DNA of 64,000 nt, taken from NCBI GenBank assembly GCA_005884685.1, contig VBAH01000028.1, positions 1 to 64,000 on the forward strand, in the 5' to 3' direction. This DNA is from Alphaproteobacteria bacterium. Lineage in GTDB: Bacteria > Pseudomonadota > Alphaproteobacteria > Rhizobiales > Xanthobacteraceae. The notes beneath the pieces are model-generated. The model was not told the origin of the DNA, did not search any database, and worked only from the letters and a program-made list of their open reading frames with translations. Position 1 is the first letter of the stretch; each line of letters begins with the position of its first letter. The position numbers and the translations under genes are program-made. Shown in pieces: positions 25,456-34,617 of this stretch.

Positions 25456-26835
25456 TTATCCGTAGCGCTCCTTAAGGAGGGCATAAAGCGCGCGCGCGAC
25501 CTGGCACTCGCCGCCGTCCGGGCGGCCGGGCTTCGCGCTCGGCGTCCAGGCGAAGATGTCGAAATGCGCCCAGGCTTTCGCCGCGCCGACGAAGCGGTTG
25601 AGAAACAGCGCCGCCGTGATAGAGCCCGCGTGCGGCCCGCCGACGTTGTTGATATCCGCGGTCTTGGAATCGAGCATCGATTCGTACGGCCGCCACAGCG
25701 GCATGCGCCATACCGGATCCTGCTCGGCGCGCGCATGGCGTGCGAGGTCGAGCGCGAGCGCATCGTCGGTGGTGTAGAACGGCGGCAGCTCCGGCCCGAG
25801 CGCGACGCGCGCCGCTCCCGTCAGCGTTGCCAGGTCGGCGATCAGCTCGGGTGCTTCCTCATCGGCGAGCGCGAGCGCATCCGCCAGCACCAGCCGGCCT
25901 TCGGCGTCCGTGTTGCCGATCTCGACCGTGAGGCCCTTGCGCGACTTATAGACATCGAGCGGACGGAAGGCATCGCCCGAAATCGCATTCTCGACCGCGG
26001 GGATCAGCACGCGCAGCCGCACCCCCAGCTTTGCATCCATGATCATGTGCGCGGCGGCGAGCACGCAGGCCGCGCCGCCCATGTCCTTTTTCATGTTGAG
26101 CATGCCGGCATCGGACTTGATGTCGAGGCCGCCGGTGTCGAAGCACACGCCCTTGCCGACCAGCGTGATTTTGGGCGCGGCCGGATCGCCCCAGGCGATG
26201 TCGATCAGGCGCGGCGCGCGCGGCGAGGCGTGGCCCACCGCGTGGATCAGCGGAAAATTCTGCTGCAGCAGGTCGTCGCCGACGATGACATTGAACGCGG
26301 CGCCGTGGCGGGTCGCGAGCGCTTGCGCAGCTTCCGCGAGCTCGGCCGGGCCGAGATCGTTCGCCGGCGTGTTGATGAGGTCGCGCGCGAATATCACGCC
26401 TTCGGCGATGCGCGAGAGCTCTGCGCCATCGACGCCGTCGGGCAGTTCCAGCCGCGCCCCGCCCGGCTCCGCCTTGCGGTAGCGCGTGAACTTGTGGGAG
26501 CCGAGCGCAAAGGCGAGCGCGGCCAGTCGTGTGTCATGCGGCGCATTGGCAAAACGATAGGCGCCGGCGGGCAGCAGACCGGGCAGGCGGCCCGGCAGCA
26601 AGCGGTCCTTTTCCGATTTGTCCCCGGGCTCGAGCCCGAACAGGACGCCGCAAAGCGCGCCGTCTTCGCCCGGCAGCAGCAGGAACTGGCCTGGTTTCGG
26701 CTCGAGTCTCGCGCTCTCGGCAAAGCGGCGCGCCCCGGCGCCGAGTTGCGCGCGCACCTGCGCGTAAGTGTCGGTGCCCACGAACCAGACCGGAATAGGC
26801 GTTGCGCTGCCGCGTGGAACAAACGCCGGATGCAT
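25456..26835 (-). CDS. M17 leucyl aminopeptidase family protein
   Basis: Di-metal aminopeptidase of 459 residues. The C-terminal catalytic domain has GKGVCFDTGGLDIK at about 227-240, KKDMGG at 249-254 and the signature NTDAEGRL at 308-315. The N-terminal domain is less conserved, as usual. The ATG at 26833-26835 with GGGGA seven bases upstream is preferred over a TTG five codons earlier. It is the first gene of a pair with the NlpC/P60 peptidase, suggesting cytoplasmic turnover of peptides, perhaps muropeptides. Confidence 0.93.
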   Translation of the reverse strand: MHPAFVPRGSATPIPVWFVGTDTYAQVRAQLGAGARRFAESARLEPKPGQFLLLPGEDGALCGVLFGLEPGDKSEKDRLLPGRLPGLLPAGAYRFANAPHDTRLAALAFALGSHKFTRYRKAEPGGARLELPDGVDGAELSRIAEGVIFARDLINTPANDLGPAELAEAAQALATRHGAAFNVIVGDDLLQQNFPLIHAVGHASPRAPRLIDIAWGDPAAPKITLVGKGVCFDTGGLDIKSDAGMLNMKKDMGGAACVLAAAHMIMDAKLGVRLRVLIPAVENAISGDAFRPLDVYKSRKGLTVEIGNTDAEGRLVLADALALADEEAPELIADLATLTGAARVALGPELPPFYTTDDALALDLARHARAEQDPVWRMPLWRPYESMLDSKTADINNVGGPHAGSITAALFLNRFVGAAKAWAHFDIFAWTPSAKPGRPDGGECQVARALYALLKERYG

Positions 26836-26970
26836 GGAAAGTCCCCGCAAGCGGCCCTGCTAGCATGGCGGCCCAAGTGCGGAAAGCGCGCCGATTAACC
26901 AAGCCTTAGGGTTAACGATCTATTGCTCAAGGCGGCTGGCGCGCGGGGGTTTCGCCGGCGGAGCAGCATC

Positions 26971-27789
26971 ATGACTGTCGGCGTAGCTTCTCGCGTTCGC
27001 CTCCTCACCGCTGTCGTTTTCACTGCACTCGCGCTTGCCGGCTGCAAGACCACCGGCTCGACCGAGACGACCGGGTCGGTTTCGCCAGGCAGCCGCAGCG
27101 AGGCGGATTGGCGCCGCGACAGCGAGGCGCTGGGTGAGAAATTCCGTGCCGATCCGCGCGATCCCGACAACGCGGTGCGCTACGCGCAGGCGCTGCGCGC
27201 GACCGGGCAGCGCACCCAGGCCGCAGCCGTGCTGGAAACGGCCGCGCTGCATAACCCGGCAGACAAGGTTCTGCTCGGCGCCTATGGCCGCGCGCTGGCC
27301 GACGCCGGCAACTTCAAGCAGGCGCTCGATGTGCTGGAGCGCGCCCATTCGCCCGATCAGCCCGACTGGCGCATCCTGTCGGTGCAGGGCGCCGTGATGG
27401 ACCAGATGGGGCGCCACGCCGACGCGCAACGCTACTACGCGAGCGCGCTGCGGATCGTGCCGGACGAGCCTTCCGTGCTCTCGAACCTTGGGCTCTCCTA
27501 CGCACTCTCGAAGGACCTGAAGCGCGCGGAGCAGACTTTGCGCCGCGCATCGGCCAAAGGGACCGCGGACAAGCGGGTGGGCCAGAATCTCGCATTGGTG
27601 GTCGGGCTGCAGGGGCGCTTCCAGGAGGCCGAGACGATCGCCCGCGCCGACCTTCCCGAGATCGAGGCCGCCGCCAACGTCGCCTATCTGCGCCAGTTGC
27701 TGGCCCAGAAGGGCAACGCAAATTTGAAGAAGACCATCCGCTCACGCGCCGTCGACGGGCTCGAGCCGGTCGACGAGAGCGGGTCCTAG
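26971..27789 (+). CDS. tadD: TPR lipoprotein, TadD-like Tad pilus assembly protein
   Basis: A 272-residue lipoprotein: signal peptide with lipobox LAGC (C25), a Ser/Thr-rich linker and about four tetratricopeptide repeats (for example NPADKVLLGAYGRALADAG, then ALRIVPDEPSVLSNLGLSYA). TadD is the TPR pilotin-like lipoprotein of Tad machines; the assignment rests on fold, lipobox and position about 1.3 kb from tadC. GGAG lies seven bases before ATG 26971. Two TTAA motifs (26893-26896 and 26910-26913) stand upstream, spaced 13 bases, not the CtrA spacing. Confidence 0.8.
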   Translation: MTVGVASRVRLLTAVVFTALALAGCKTTGSTETTGSVSPGSRSEADWRRDSEALGEKFRADPRDPDNAVRYAQALRATGQRTQAAAVLETAALHNPADKVLLGAYGRALADAGNFKQALDVLERAHSPDQPDWRILSVQGAVMDQMGRHADAQRYYASALRIVPDEPSVLSNLGLSYALSKDLKRAEQTLRRASAKGTADKRVGQNLALVVGLQGRFQEAETIARADLPEIEAAANVAYLRQLLAQKGNANLKKTIRSRAVDGLEPVDESGS

Positions 27790-27924
27790 CTCCAGTTCAC
27801 ACCGGCGAGCCGGTGCTGAGACGGCGAATGCGGCGCGCTGGTTCCCCTTCGCCGGTTACGCTCCATATGGGAGATGTCTGCGGAACGTGCTATATTCCGC
27901 CCTGATCGATCACGGACGATTGCC

Positions 27925-28965
27925 ATGTCGGCCGCCGCCGTCACCGCCCGCCGCGTCCCGGCTCGCGAACTGCTCGCGCCCATCGAGCTTGCGGAGTTGC
28001 GCGAGCGCGTCGAATGGAAAGGCATTGCGCTGATCGCGCATGCCTGGGGCGTGATTCTCGCCTCGATCGCGCTGGTTGCGATCTTTCCCAATCCGCTGAC
28101 CTACGTGGCCGCGGTCGTGCTGATCGGCTCGCGCCAACTCGGGCTCGCGATCCTGATGCATGACGGTGCGCATGGATGCCTGTCGCGCGATCCCGCGCGC
28201 AACATGGCGCTGAGCCAGTGGTTCTGCGCCTATCCGGTGTTCGCCGAAACGGTCGCCTACCGGCGTTATCACCTGCAGCACCATCAACGCACACAGCAGG
28301 ATGACGATCCCGACCTCGTACTTTCGAAGCCGTTCCCGATTACCAAGGCAAGCTATCGGCGCAAGTTCTGGCGCGACATCACCGGGCAGACCGGCTACCA
28401 GCAGCGCAAGGCGCAGTTCGTCAATGCGCTGGGCGAGCCGTCATGGCCGCGGCGCCAGCGGTTGCGCCATTTCGGAGAGAAGCTCGGGCCGCAGTTCCTC
28501 GCCAATGCGATCCTGTTTGGCGGTCTCGCTGCGGCCGGCGTGTGGTGGGCCTATCCGCTGCTGTGGCTGGTCCCGCTGTTCACCTGGATGATGGTGATCA
28601 CGCGCATCCGCAATATCGCCGAGCATGCGGTGATACCCGACAAGGATGACCCCTTGCGCAACACGCGCACCACCCGGGCGAACCTCGTCGAGCGCGCGCT
28701 GATCGCGCCGTATTTCGTCAACTATCACCTCGAGCATCACCTGCTCTATTACGTGCCCTGCTACAATCTGCCGAAGCTGCACGCGATCCTGATGCGCGGG
28801 CCGCATGCGGCGCGCATGGAGGTGCGGCCGAATTACCTCAGCGTGCTGCGGCTCGTGACCTCGAAGCCGGATTCGGAGGATCGCCCGGGCGAGATCGTCA
28901 ACACGGCGCGGCGCAAGCACGCCGGCCTGACGGTCAACGAGGACCGCGCCGCGACCGGATTCTGA
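27925..28965 (+). CDS. Membrane fatty acid desaturase family protein
   Basis: Di-iron membrane enzyme that would introduce a double bond into acyl lipids, or a related hydroxylase. The three histidine boxes are present in the 346 residues: HDGAH at 79-83, HLQHH at 116-120 and HLEHH at 268-272, with hydrophobic pairs around 36-72 and 190-225. ATG 27925 is preferred over an earlier ATG at 27874 because the family sequence begins shortly after. It sits inside the Tad pilus region, on the strand opposite to tadC, without an evident functional tie. Confidence 0.9.
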   Translation: MSAAAVTARRVPARELLAPIELAELRERVEWKGIALIAHAWGVILASIALVAIFPNPLTYVAAVVLIGSRQLGLAILMHDGAHGCLSRDPARNMALSQWFCAYPVFAETVAYRRYHLQHHQRTQQDDDPDLVLSKPFPITKASYRRKFWRDITGQTGYQQRKAQFVNALGEPSWPRRQRLRHFGEKLGPQFLANAILFGGLAAAGVWWAYPLLWLVPLFTWMMVITRIRNIAEHAVIPDKDDPLRNTRTTRANLVERALIAPYFVNYHLEHHLLYYVPCYNLPKLHAILMRGPHAARMEVRPNYLSVLRLVTSKPDSEDRPGEIVNTARRKHAGLTVNEDRAATGF

Positions 28966-28977
28966 AATCGCTCCCTT

Positions 28978-29050
28978 GTCATCCCGGCCGAGCCTTCAGC
29001 GCGTTTGCGCGCGTCTGCGACGCGCGATGGCGAGAGCCGGAATCCATAGC
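28978..29050. repeat. Dispersed palindromic repeat, family A, single copy
   Basis: A GC palindrome starting TCATCCCGGCCGAGC and ending GGAATCCATAG, with an internal alternating GCG arm. It lies between the convergent desaturase and tadC genes and could end transcription from both sides. Confidence 0.6.
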
Positions 29051-29086
29051 CGCCGCGCCGTCCCGGGGCGACAGCCAATGTAGGCC

Positions 29087-30061
29087 CTACTGGATCGCCA
29101 TAACGCGGATCGCGGCCGGGCCCAGAATCACCACGAACAGCACCGGCAGGAAGAACAGGATCATCGGCACGGTGAGCTTGGGCGGGAGCGCGGCCGCCTT
29201 CTTCTCGGCCTCCGACATGCGCATGTCGCGGTTTTCCTGCGCCATCACGCGCAGCGTCTGGCCGAGCGGCGTGCCGTAGCGTTCGGACTGTTGCAACGCG
29301 ACGCAGACCGCGCGCACACCTTCCAGGTCGGTGCGGCGGGCCAGGTTTTCGTACGCCACCTTGCGATCCTGCAGATACGACAGTTCCGCAGTGGTCAGCG
29401 TCAGCTCCTCGGCGAGCGGAATCGACTGCGAGCCGATCTCCTGGCTCACTTTGCGAAACGCCGCCTCGATCGACATGCCGGATTCGACGCAGATCAGCAG
29501 CAGGTCGAGCGCGTCAGGAAACGCGCGGCGGACCGAGAGCTGGCGCTTGGTGATCTTGTTCTTCAGGAACAGATAAGGCAGCTGCATGCCGACGAAGGCC
29601 GCGAACAGCGCCATGCCGAGCTTGATCGTCGCCGGCCGGTCCATCTGCAGCACGAAGAACAGATAGAACGCCGTCACCATGAACGCGACGACCGGCGAAA
29701 CCAGGCGGAAGAACAGGTAGGTCACATACGGCGCGTTGCCGCGGAAGCCGGCCTGAATCAGCTTCTCGCGTGCCTGCTCCTGTCCCACCCATTTGTTGAG
29801 GTTGAACTGGTCGACGATGCGCTTCATGAACTGCTTCGGCGTCTGGCGCAGCTGCACCTTGTCGCCGCGCGCGAGCCGCTCGCGCTCGCGCTGCCGCATC
29901 TTCTCGCGCTCGACCGAGACGGCGTTCATGCGGCGATTGAGATCGTTGCGCGCGAGCAGCGGCATCGCCAGCGTGATGACGGTCGCCATCGCCGCGATGG
30001 CGGCGAACACGCTCGCCATCATCTTCGGATCGTGCAGCTTCTCGATCAGGAACTCGACCAC
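29087..30061 (-). CDS. tadC: Tad pilus inner-membrane platform protein TadC
   Basis: A 324-residue type II secretion F-domain protein with membrane segments near residues 17-35, 113-150 and 300-320; the cytoplasmic F domain (VRRAFPDALDLLLICVESG, then QSERYGTPLGQTLRVMA) lies in between. Together with TadB it forms the platform driven by the CpaF ATPase. The start is GTG 30059-30061, nine bases after the tadB stop. It closes the minus-strand Tad operon. Confidence 0.92.
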   Translation of the reverse strand: MVEFLIEKLHDPKMMASVFAAIAAMATVITLAMPLLARNDLNRRMNAVSVEREKMRQRERERLARGDKVQLRQTPKQFMKRIVDQFNLNKWVGQEQAREKLIQAGFRGNAPYVTYLFFRLVSPVVAFMVTAFYLFFVLQMDRPATIKLGMALFAAFVGMQLPYLFLKNKITKRQLSVRRAFPDALDLLLICVESGMSIEAAFRKVSQEIGSQSIPLAEELTLTTAELSYLQDRKVAYENLARRTDLEGVRAVCVALQQSERYGTPLGQTLRVMAQENRDMRMSEAEKKAAALPPKLTVPMILFFLPVLFVVILGPAAIRVMAIQ

Positions 30062-30070
30062 GATGCCCGC

Positions 30071-31054
30071 CTAAAAGTCGAAATTGATCATCTTCTTCAT
30101 CACGAAGACGCCGATCGACATCCACGCCGCGCAGCACGCCATCATCAAGCGTCCGGTTTGATGGGTCCACAACAGCTCGATGTAGTTCGGGCTGGAGATG
30201 TAGACGAGGATCATCACGGCGAACGGCAGCGCCGCGATGATCACCGCGGAGGCCTTGGCCTCCATCGACATCGCCTGGATCTTCGCCTTCATCTTCTTGC
30301 GGTCGCGCAGCACGCGCGACAGGTTGCCGAGCGCTTCCGACAGGTTGCCGCCGGCGCGCTGCTGGATCGAGACCACGATGCCGAAGAAGTTCGCCTCGGG
30401 CAGCGGCATGCGCTCGTACATCTTCGCGCAGGCGTCGCCCATCGAGATGCCGACGGTCTGCGCCTCGACGATGGTCTTGAACTCGCTCTTCACCGGCTCG
30501 GGCGATTCGTTTGCGATGATGCGCAGACAATCGCCGAGCGGCAGGCCGGCTTTGACGCCGCGCACGATCACGTCGACCGCATCAGGGAAAAAATGCAGGA
30601 ACTTCGACTCGCGACGCTTCTTCAGGAACGCGAGCAGCCAGCGCGGCACGCCGAATCCGCCGGCGAATCCGGCCCCGGCCGCGGCCAGCAGACCCCCGCC
30701 GACCAGGAAAACCACGACGAACAGCGCAAGGCCGATCGCGACGCTGATGATGATGTACTGGCGCTTGCTCCACTCGAGCCCCGCCTGCGAGATGCGCATC
30801 GCGAGCGGCAGGTTCTTCTGCTTCTTCTGCCGGACCTCCAGCTCCTTGAGCGTGTCCTCGATCTGCTCGCGGCGCACTTTCGGGCCACGGCCCGTCGCAG
30901 CCGCAACGCGCGCGGCCGGCTCGGAGCGCACGACGCTCGCCTGGCGTTTCTCGGCCTGCCGCTCGCCGGAGAGGATCGGATAGACGAAGACCCAGATCAG
31001 CCCGCCTGCCGCGAGCGCCACCAGGAAGAACAGCGCAAGGGTCTGGATCGGCAT
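30071..31054 (-). CDS. tadB: Tad pilus inner-membrane platform protein TadB
   Basis: A 327-residue platform protein with one N-terminal helix, a charged cytoplasmic linker (about 30-90), membrane segments near 95-130 and a T2SF domain (FPDAVDVIVRGVKAGLPLG, IQQRAGGNLSEALGNLS) followed by C-terminal helices. The ATG at 31052-31054 is chosen because GAGG precedes it and an earlier start would run into cpaF. It lies between cpaF and tadC with gaps under 10 bases. Confidence 0.93.
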   Translation of the reverse strand: MPIQTLALFFLVALAAGGLIWVFVYPILSGERQAEKRQASVVRSEPAARVAAATGRGPKVRREQIEDTLKELEVRQKKQKNLPLAMRISQAGLEWSKRQYIIISVAIGLALFVVVFLVGGGLLAAAGAGFAGGFGVPRWLLAFLKKRRESKFLHFFPDAVDVIVRGVKAGLPLGDCLRIIANESPEPVKSEFKTIVEAQTVGISMGDACAKMYERMPLPEANFFGIVVSIQQRAGGNLSEALGNLSRVLRDRKKMKAKIQAMSMEAKASAVIIAALPFAVMILVYISSPNYIELLWTHQTGRLMMACCAAWMSIGVFVMKKMINFDF

Positions 31055-31061
31055 GGGTGCC

Positions 31062-32585
31062 TCAGCCCTTGTACGCTTCGCCGGCCACCTCGGCGGCATC
31101 GAGCGCGGCAGCGAGCCGCTGCTCGTCGCCGAAATAGCGCGCGCGTTCCCAGAAGCGCGGCCGCCCGATGCCGGTCGAGCGGTGGCGGCCCGTCAGCTTG
31201 CCGTGCGCATCCTCGCCCAGCATCTCGTAGACGAAGACGTCCTGCGTGATGATCACGTCGCCTTCCATGCCCATCACTTCGGTGACGTGCGTGATGCGGC
31301 GCGAGCCGTCGCGCAGGCGCGCCGCCTGGATCACCACGTCGACCGAGGAGCAGATCATCTCGCGGATGGTCTTGGAGGGCAGCGTGTACCCGCCCATCGT
31401 GATCATGGATTCCAGACGCGACAGCGCCTCGCGCGGCGTGTTGGCGTGCAGGGTACCCATCGAGCCGTCGTGGCCGGTATTCATCGCCTGCAACAGGTCG
31501 AAGGCTTCCGGTCCGCGTACTTCGCCGACGATGATGCGCTCGGGGCGCATGCGCAGGCAGTTCTTGACCAGGTCGCGCATCGTGACCTGGCCCTCGCCTT
31601 CGAGGTTCGGCGGGCGGGTTTCCAGGCGCACCACATGCGGCTGCTGCAGCTGCAATTCGGCCGCGTCCTCGCAGGTGATGATGCGTTCGTCTTCCTCGAT
31701 GAAGCTGGTGAGGCAGTTGAGCAGCGTGGTCTTGCCCGAGCCGGTGCCGCCGGAGACCAGCACGTTGGCGCGGCAGTGGCCGATGATCTTGAGGATTTCG
31801 GCCCCCTCGGCCGAGATCGAGCCGAACTTGACCAGCTGATCGAGCGTCAGCTTGTCCTTCTTGAACTTGCGGATCGTGAGCGACGGGCCGTCGATGGCGA
31901 GCGGCGGCACGATCGCGTTGACGCGCGAGCCGTCCGGCAGGCGCGCGTCGCAGATCGGCGAGGCTTCGTCGACGCGGCGGCCGATCTGGTTGACGATGCG
32001 CTGGCAGATATTGAGCAGCTGCTGATTGTCGCGGAAGCGGATGTTGGTCTGCTGAATCTTGCCGGCGACTTCGATGTAGACCGTGTTGGCGCCGTTCACC
32101 ATGATGTCGGCGATGTCGTCGCGCGCGAGCAGCGGCTCGAGCGGGCCGTAGCCGAGAACGTCGTTGCAGATGTCGTCGAGCAGTTCTTCCTGCTCGGAGA
32201 TCGACATCACGATCGCCTTGATCGCGATGATCTCGTTGACGATGTCGCGGATTTCCTCTCGTGCGGACTCGGCGTCGAGCCGCGCGAGCTGCGAAAGGTC
32301 GATCGCCTCGATCAGCGCCGAGAAGATCGCGCCCTTGACCTCGTAATAGGATTCGGAACGGCGCGTATCGCGCGCGGTGGGGATGAGCGGTTTCGGTCCG
32401 CGCCCGGGTGCGAGCGGCGGCGAGGTGATCGGTGCGCCAAGCCCGTCGGACGGCAGCGGCGCGAGCCCGACATCGCTCCCGCCGGCGCTCGCCGGAACAG
32501 GCGCGTGCGCAGGCTCGGGCGCCGGGAGCGGCGGCGGAGCCGGGCTGCGGGCCTCTGGGCCTGATGTGGAACGCTTTCCGAACAC
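31062..32585 (-). CDS. cpaF: Tad pilus assembly ATPase CpaF/TadA
   Basis: Hexameric secretion ATPase that powers Flp pilus extension. The 507-residue protein has a Pro-rich disordered N-terminus (about 1-65), an N-terminal helical domain, Walker [10 protein letters not shown] at 279-287, and downstream Asp and His boxes ([18 protein letters not shown]). The start is GTG 32583-32585. It is followed directly by tadB and preceded by cpaE after 15 bases. Confidence 0.95.
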   Translation of the reverse strand: MFGKRSTSGPEARSPAPPPLPAPEPAHAPVPASAGGSDVGLAPLPSDGLGAPITSPPLAPGRGPKPLIPTARDTRRSESYYEVKGAIFSALIEAIDLSQLARLDAESAREEIRDIVNEIIAIKAIVMSISEQEELLDDICNDVLGYGPLEPLLARDDIADIMVNGANTVYIEVAGKIQQTNIRFRDNQQLLNICQRIVNQIGRRVDEASPICDARLPDGSRVNAIVPPLAIDGPSLTIRKFKKDKLTLDQLVKFGSISAEGAEILKIIGHCRANVLVSGGTGSGKTTLLNCLTSFIEEDERIITCEDAAELQLQQPHVVRLETRPPNLEGEGQVTMRDLVKNCLRMRPERIIVGEVRGPEAFDLLQAMNTGHDGSMGTLHANTPREALSRLESMITMGGYTLPSKTIREMICSSVDVVIQAARLRDGSRRITHVTEVMGMEGDVIITQDVFVYEMLGEDAHGKLTGRHRSTGIGRPRFWERARYFGDEQRLAAALDAAEVAGEAYKG

Positions 32586-32600
32586 GCTGTTCTCCGCGCC

Positions 32601-33878
32601 TTATGACTGCTTGCGCCTGAGCTTTTCGATGAGCGGGGTGAGCAGGCTGGAGCGTGCCCGCTTCACTTCGGTACGTCCGGTCATCGCCTGCGCGAGATGG
32701 CGGAAGGTTTCCGCCGCGCGGTGCCCGGCCGAGACTTCGGCGATCATCTGTCCGTTGTTCGCCGCCGTGCCGAACAGTTGCGGCTCGAACGGGATCGAGG
32801 CGATCGGCTCGAACTCGAGCGCCTTGGCGAAATCCGCGGCCTTGATTTCGGGGCGCTTCGGCACGCCGACCTGGTTGAGGCAGTATTGCGGGCGGTTGTC
32901 GTTCGGGCGCGAGGCGCGCAACAGGTCGATGAGGTTCTTGGTGTTGCGCAGGTTCGCCAGATCCGGCGCCGCCACGATCAGGATGTCGTCGGCGCCGATC
33001 AGCGTGCGCTTCGCCCAACCGGTCCACACGTGCGGCACGTCGAGGACGATGCAGGGCACGGTCGCGCGCAGCACGTCGAAGATCGAGTCGAAGGCCTCGC
33101 TGCCGAAGTCATAGACCCGGTCGAGCGTGGCGGGCGCGGCCAGCAGGCTGAGATGGTCGGTGCATTTCGACAGCAGCCGATCGACGAAGGCGGTGTCGAT
33201 GCGGTCCGGCGACATCACGGCGTCCGCGATGCCCTGCGGCGGGTCCTGGTTGAAGTCGAGCCCGGCGGTGCCGAACGGCAGATCGAGGTCGGCGACGACG
33301 GAATCGAGGCGCACGTCGCGCGCAATCGCCCAGGCGACGTTGTGCGCGACCGTCGAGGCGCCGACGCCGCCCTTGGCGCCGACCACCGCGAGCGTACGGC
33401 CGACCGGTTTCGCATCCGGCGCATAGAACAGGCCGGAAACCGAGCGGATGAGGTCGACGGGGCCGACCGGCGCGATCATGTAATCGCTGATGCCGCGGCG
33501 AACCATCTCGCGGTAGAGCACGATGTCGTTGAGATGGCCGATCGCGATCACGCGCGTGCCGGCGTCGCAGACTTCGGCCAGCATGTCGAGGCCGCCGAGC
33601 AGCTCCTCGGCGCGGCCGTCCGACTCGATGATGACCACGTTCGGCGTTGCGGACGCCCGATACGCCTCGGTCGCCGCCGCGATGCCGCCCATCTGCACTT
33701 TGAGGTGAGCCTTGACCATGCGCCGGTCCTCGCTCGCTGCCTGCATGGCGGCGGCGGTATCGGCCGAGGCGCAGAACGCCTGGATCGAGATGCGCGGCAC
33801 CGGCGCGATGTGCTCGTCCGGCACGGCCGGATCGGCGGTTGCGGCGCTCTCGCCGCCTTTGAGTGCGAATTTGATCAT
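32601..33878 (-). CDS. cpaE: Tad pilus localisation ATPase CpaE
   Basis: A 425-residue protein: a receiver-like N-terminal domain (about 30-150, VVIIESDG and SDYMIAPVGPVDLI) and a ParA/MinD-type ATPase domain with the deviant Walker motif GAKGGVGAST at 167-176. CpaE positions the pilus machine in Caulobacter; that is family knowledge. The ATG at 33876-33878 overlaps the stop of cpaD (ATGA). Confidence 0.93.
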   Translation of the reverse strand: MIKFALKGGESAATADPAVPDEHIAPVPRISIQAFCASADTAAAMQAASEDRRMVKAHLKVQMGGIAAATEAYRASATPNVVIIESDGRAEELLGGLDMLAEVCDAGTRVIAIGHLNDIVLYREMVRRGISDYMIAPVGPVDLIRSVSGLFYAPDAKPVGRTLAVVGAKGGVGASTVAHNVAWAIARDVRLDSVVADLDLPFGTAGLDFNQDPPQGIADAVMSPDRIDTAFVDRLLSKCTDHLSLLAAPATLDRVYDFGSEAFDSIFDVLRATVPCIVLDVPHVWTGWAKRTLIGADDILIVAAPDLANLRNTKNLIDLLRASRPNDNRPQYCLNQVGVPKRPEIKAADFAKALEFEPIASIPFEPQLFGTAANNGQMIAEVSAGHRAAETFRHLAQAMTGRTEVKRARSSLLTPLIEKLRRKQS

Positions 33879-34594
33879 TGGCCCAAATCGCTGATCTTGC
33901 CCTTGTTCGAATCCGGATATTGCGTCGCGGTGGCTTCACCCTTGCGGTACTTCTCGACGACCGTGCCGCGGCGCGACGCCAGCACCGGTCCCTCGGCGCG
34001 CGGCTGTACGAGGTCCGTGGGGTTTGCGACTTGCGCCGCGAGATTGCGCTGGCTGGCGCAGCCGTGATTCCAGTGCGGCCGGTTCGACCAGTAGACCGGG
34101 TCGTAGGTCGGGCCCAGATCCTCGGGCCACAGTCCGCAGGGCCCGGTTTCGGCTGCCATGCGCGGATAGTTCACGCGCACCGTGCCGAGCCGCACCGGGT
34201 CTTGCGTCGGGTAGGGCCGGATTTCGATCGAGTGAGGCGGCACGCCCGAAGCACTGAGGATCGCGCGGATCTCGCGCGACGCGCTCGCCGCGGCACGTTC
34301 GTTGGCGGTGCCGACCGGCATTTCGATCACGACGCCGCCGGTCCCTTCCTGGCGCCAGTTGGACGCCAGCGCGCCGACTTCGGCGCGCTGCGCCGGGGTC
34401 AGCGTGCCGCGGCCATCGCCGATGAACACGGTGACGCTTTGCACTTTCTCGCGCACCGCAATCGGATGCCGCAGGCGATAGTCATTCGGAACGCTGGTGA
34501 CCTGTTCCTGCAGCGACGGCGTCTTGCATCCGGCCATGACGGCCGCGATGCTGACGAATGCGAAGGCGCGCGCGACGTGGTTGAGTTTTTTCAT
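33875..34594 (-). CDS. cpaD: Tad pilus lipoprotein CpaD
   Basis: A 239-residue outer-membrane-associated lipoprotein with lipobox MAGC (C23) and the family segments TNERAAASASREIRAIL and CGLWPEDLGP, plus the late NHGCASQRNLAAQVANP motif. AGGA lies 8 bases before ATG 34592-34594. It sits between cpaC and cpaE and is translationally coupled to cpaE. Confidence 0.9.
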   Translation of the reverse strand: MKKLNHVARAFAFVSIAAVMAGCKTPSLQEQVTSVPNDYRLRHPIAVREKVQSVTVFIGDGRGTLTPAQRAEVGALASNWRQEGTGGVVIEMPVGTANERAAASASREIRAILSASGVPPHSIEIRPYPTQDPVRLGTVRVNYPRMAAETGPCGLWPEDLGPTYDPVYWSNRPHWNHGCASQRNLAAQVANPTDLVQPRAEGPVLASRRGTVVEKYRKGEATATQYPDSNKGKISDLGQ

Positions 34595-34617
34595 CGGGTC
34601 TGTCCTGGTCGCGTTCA

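Noticed and set aside
26893-26913. CtrA box upstream of tadD
   Set aside because: The two TTAA words are 13 bases apart, which does not match the CtrA spacing.
29291-31249. 652-codon plus-strand open frame across tadC, tadB and cpaF
   Set aside because: Runs antisense over three recognised Tad genes with a His/Arg/Asp/Leu-only composition typical of a shadow frame.
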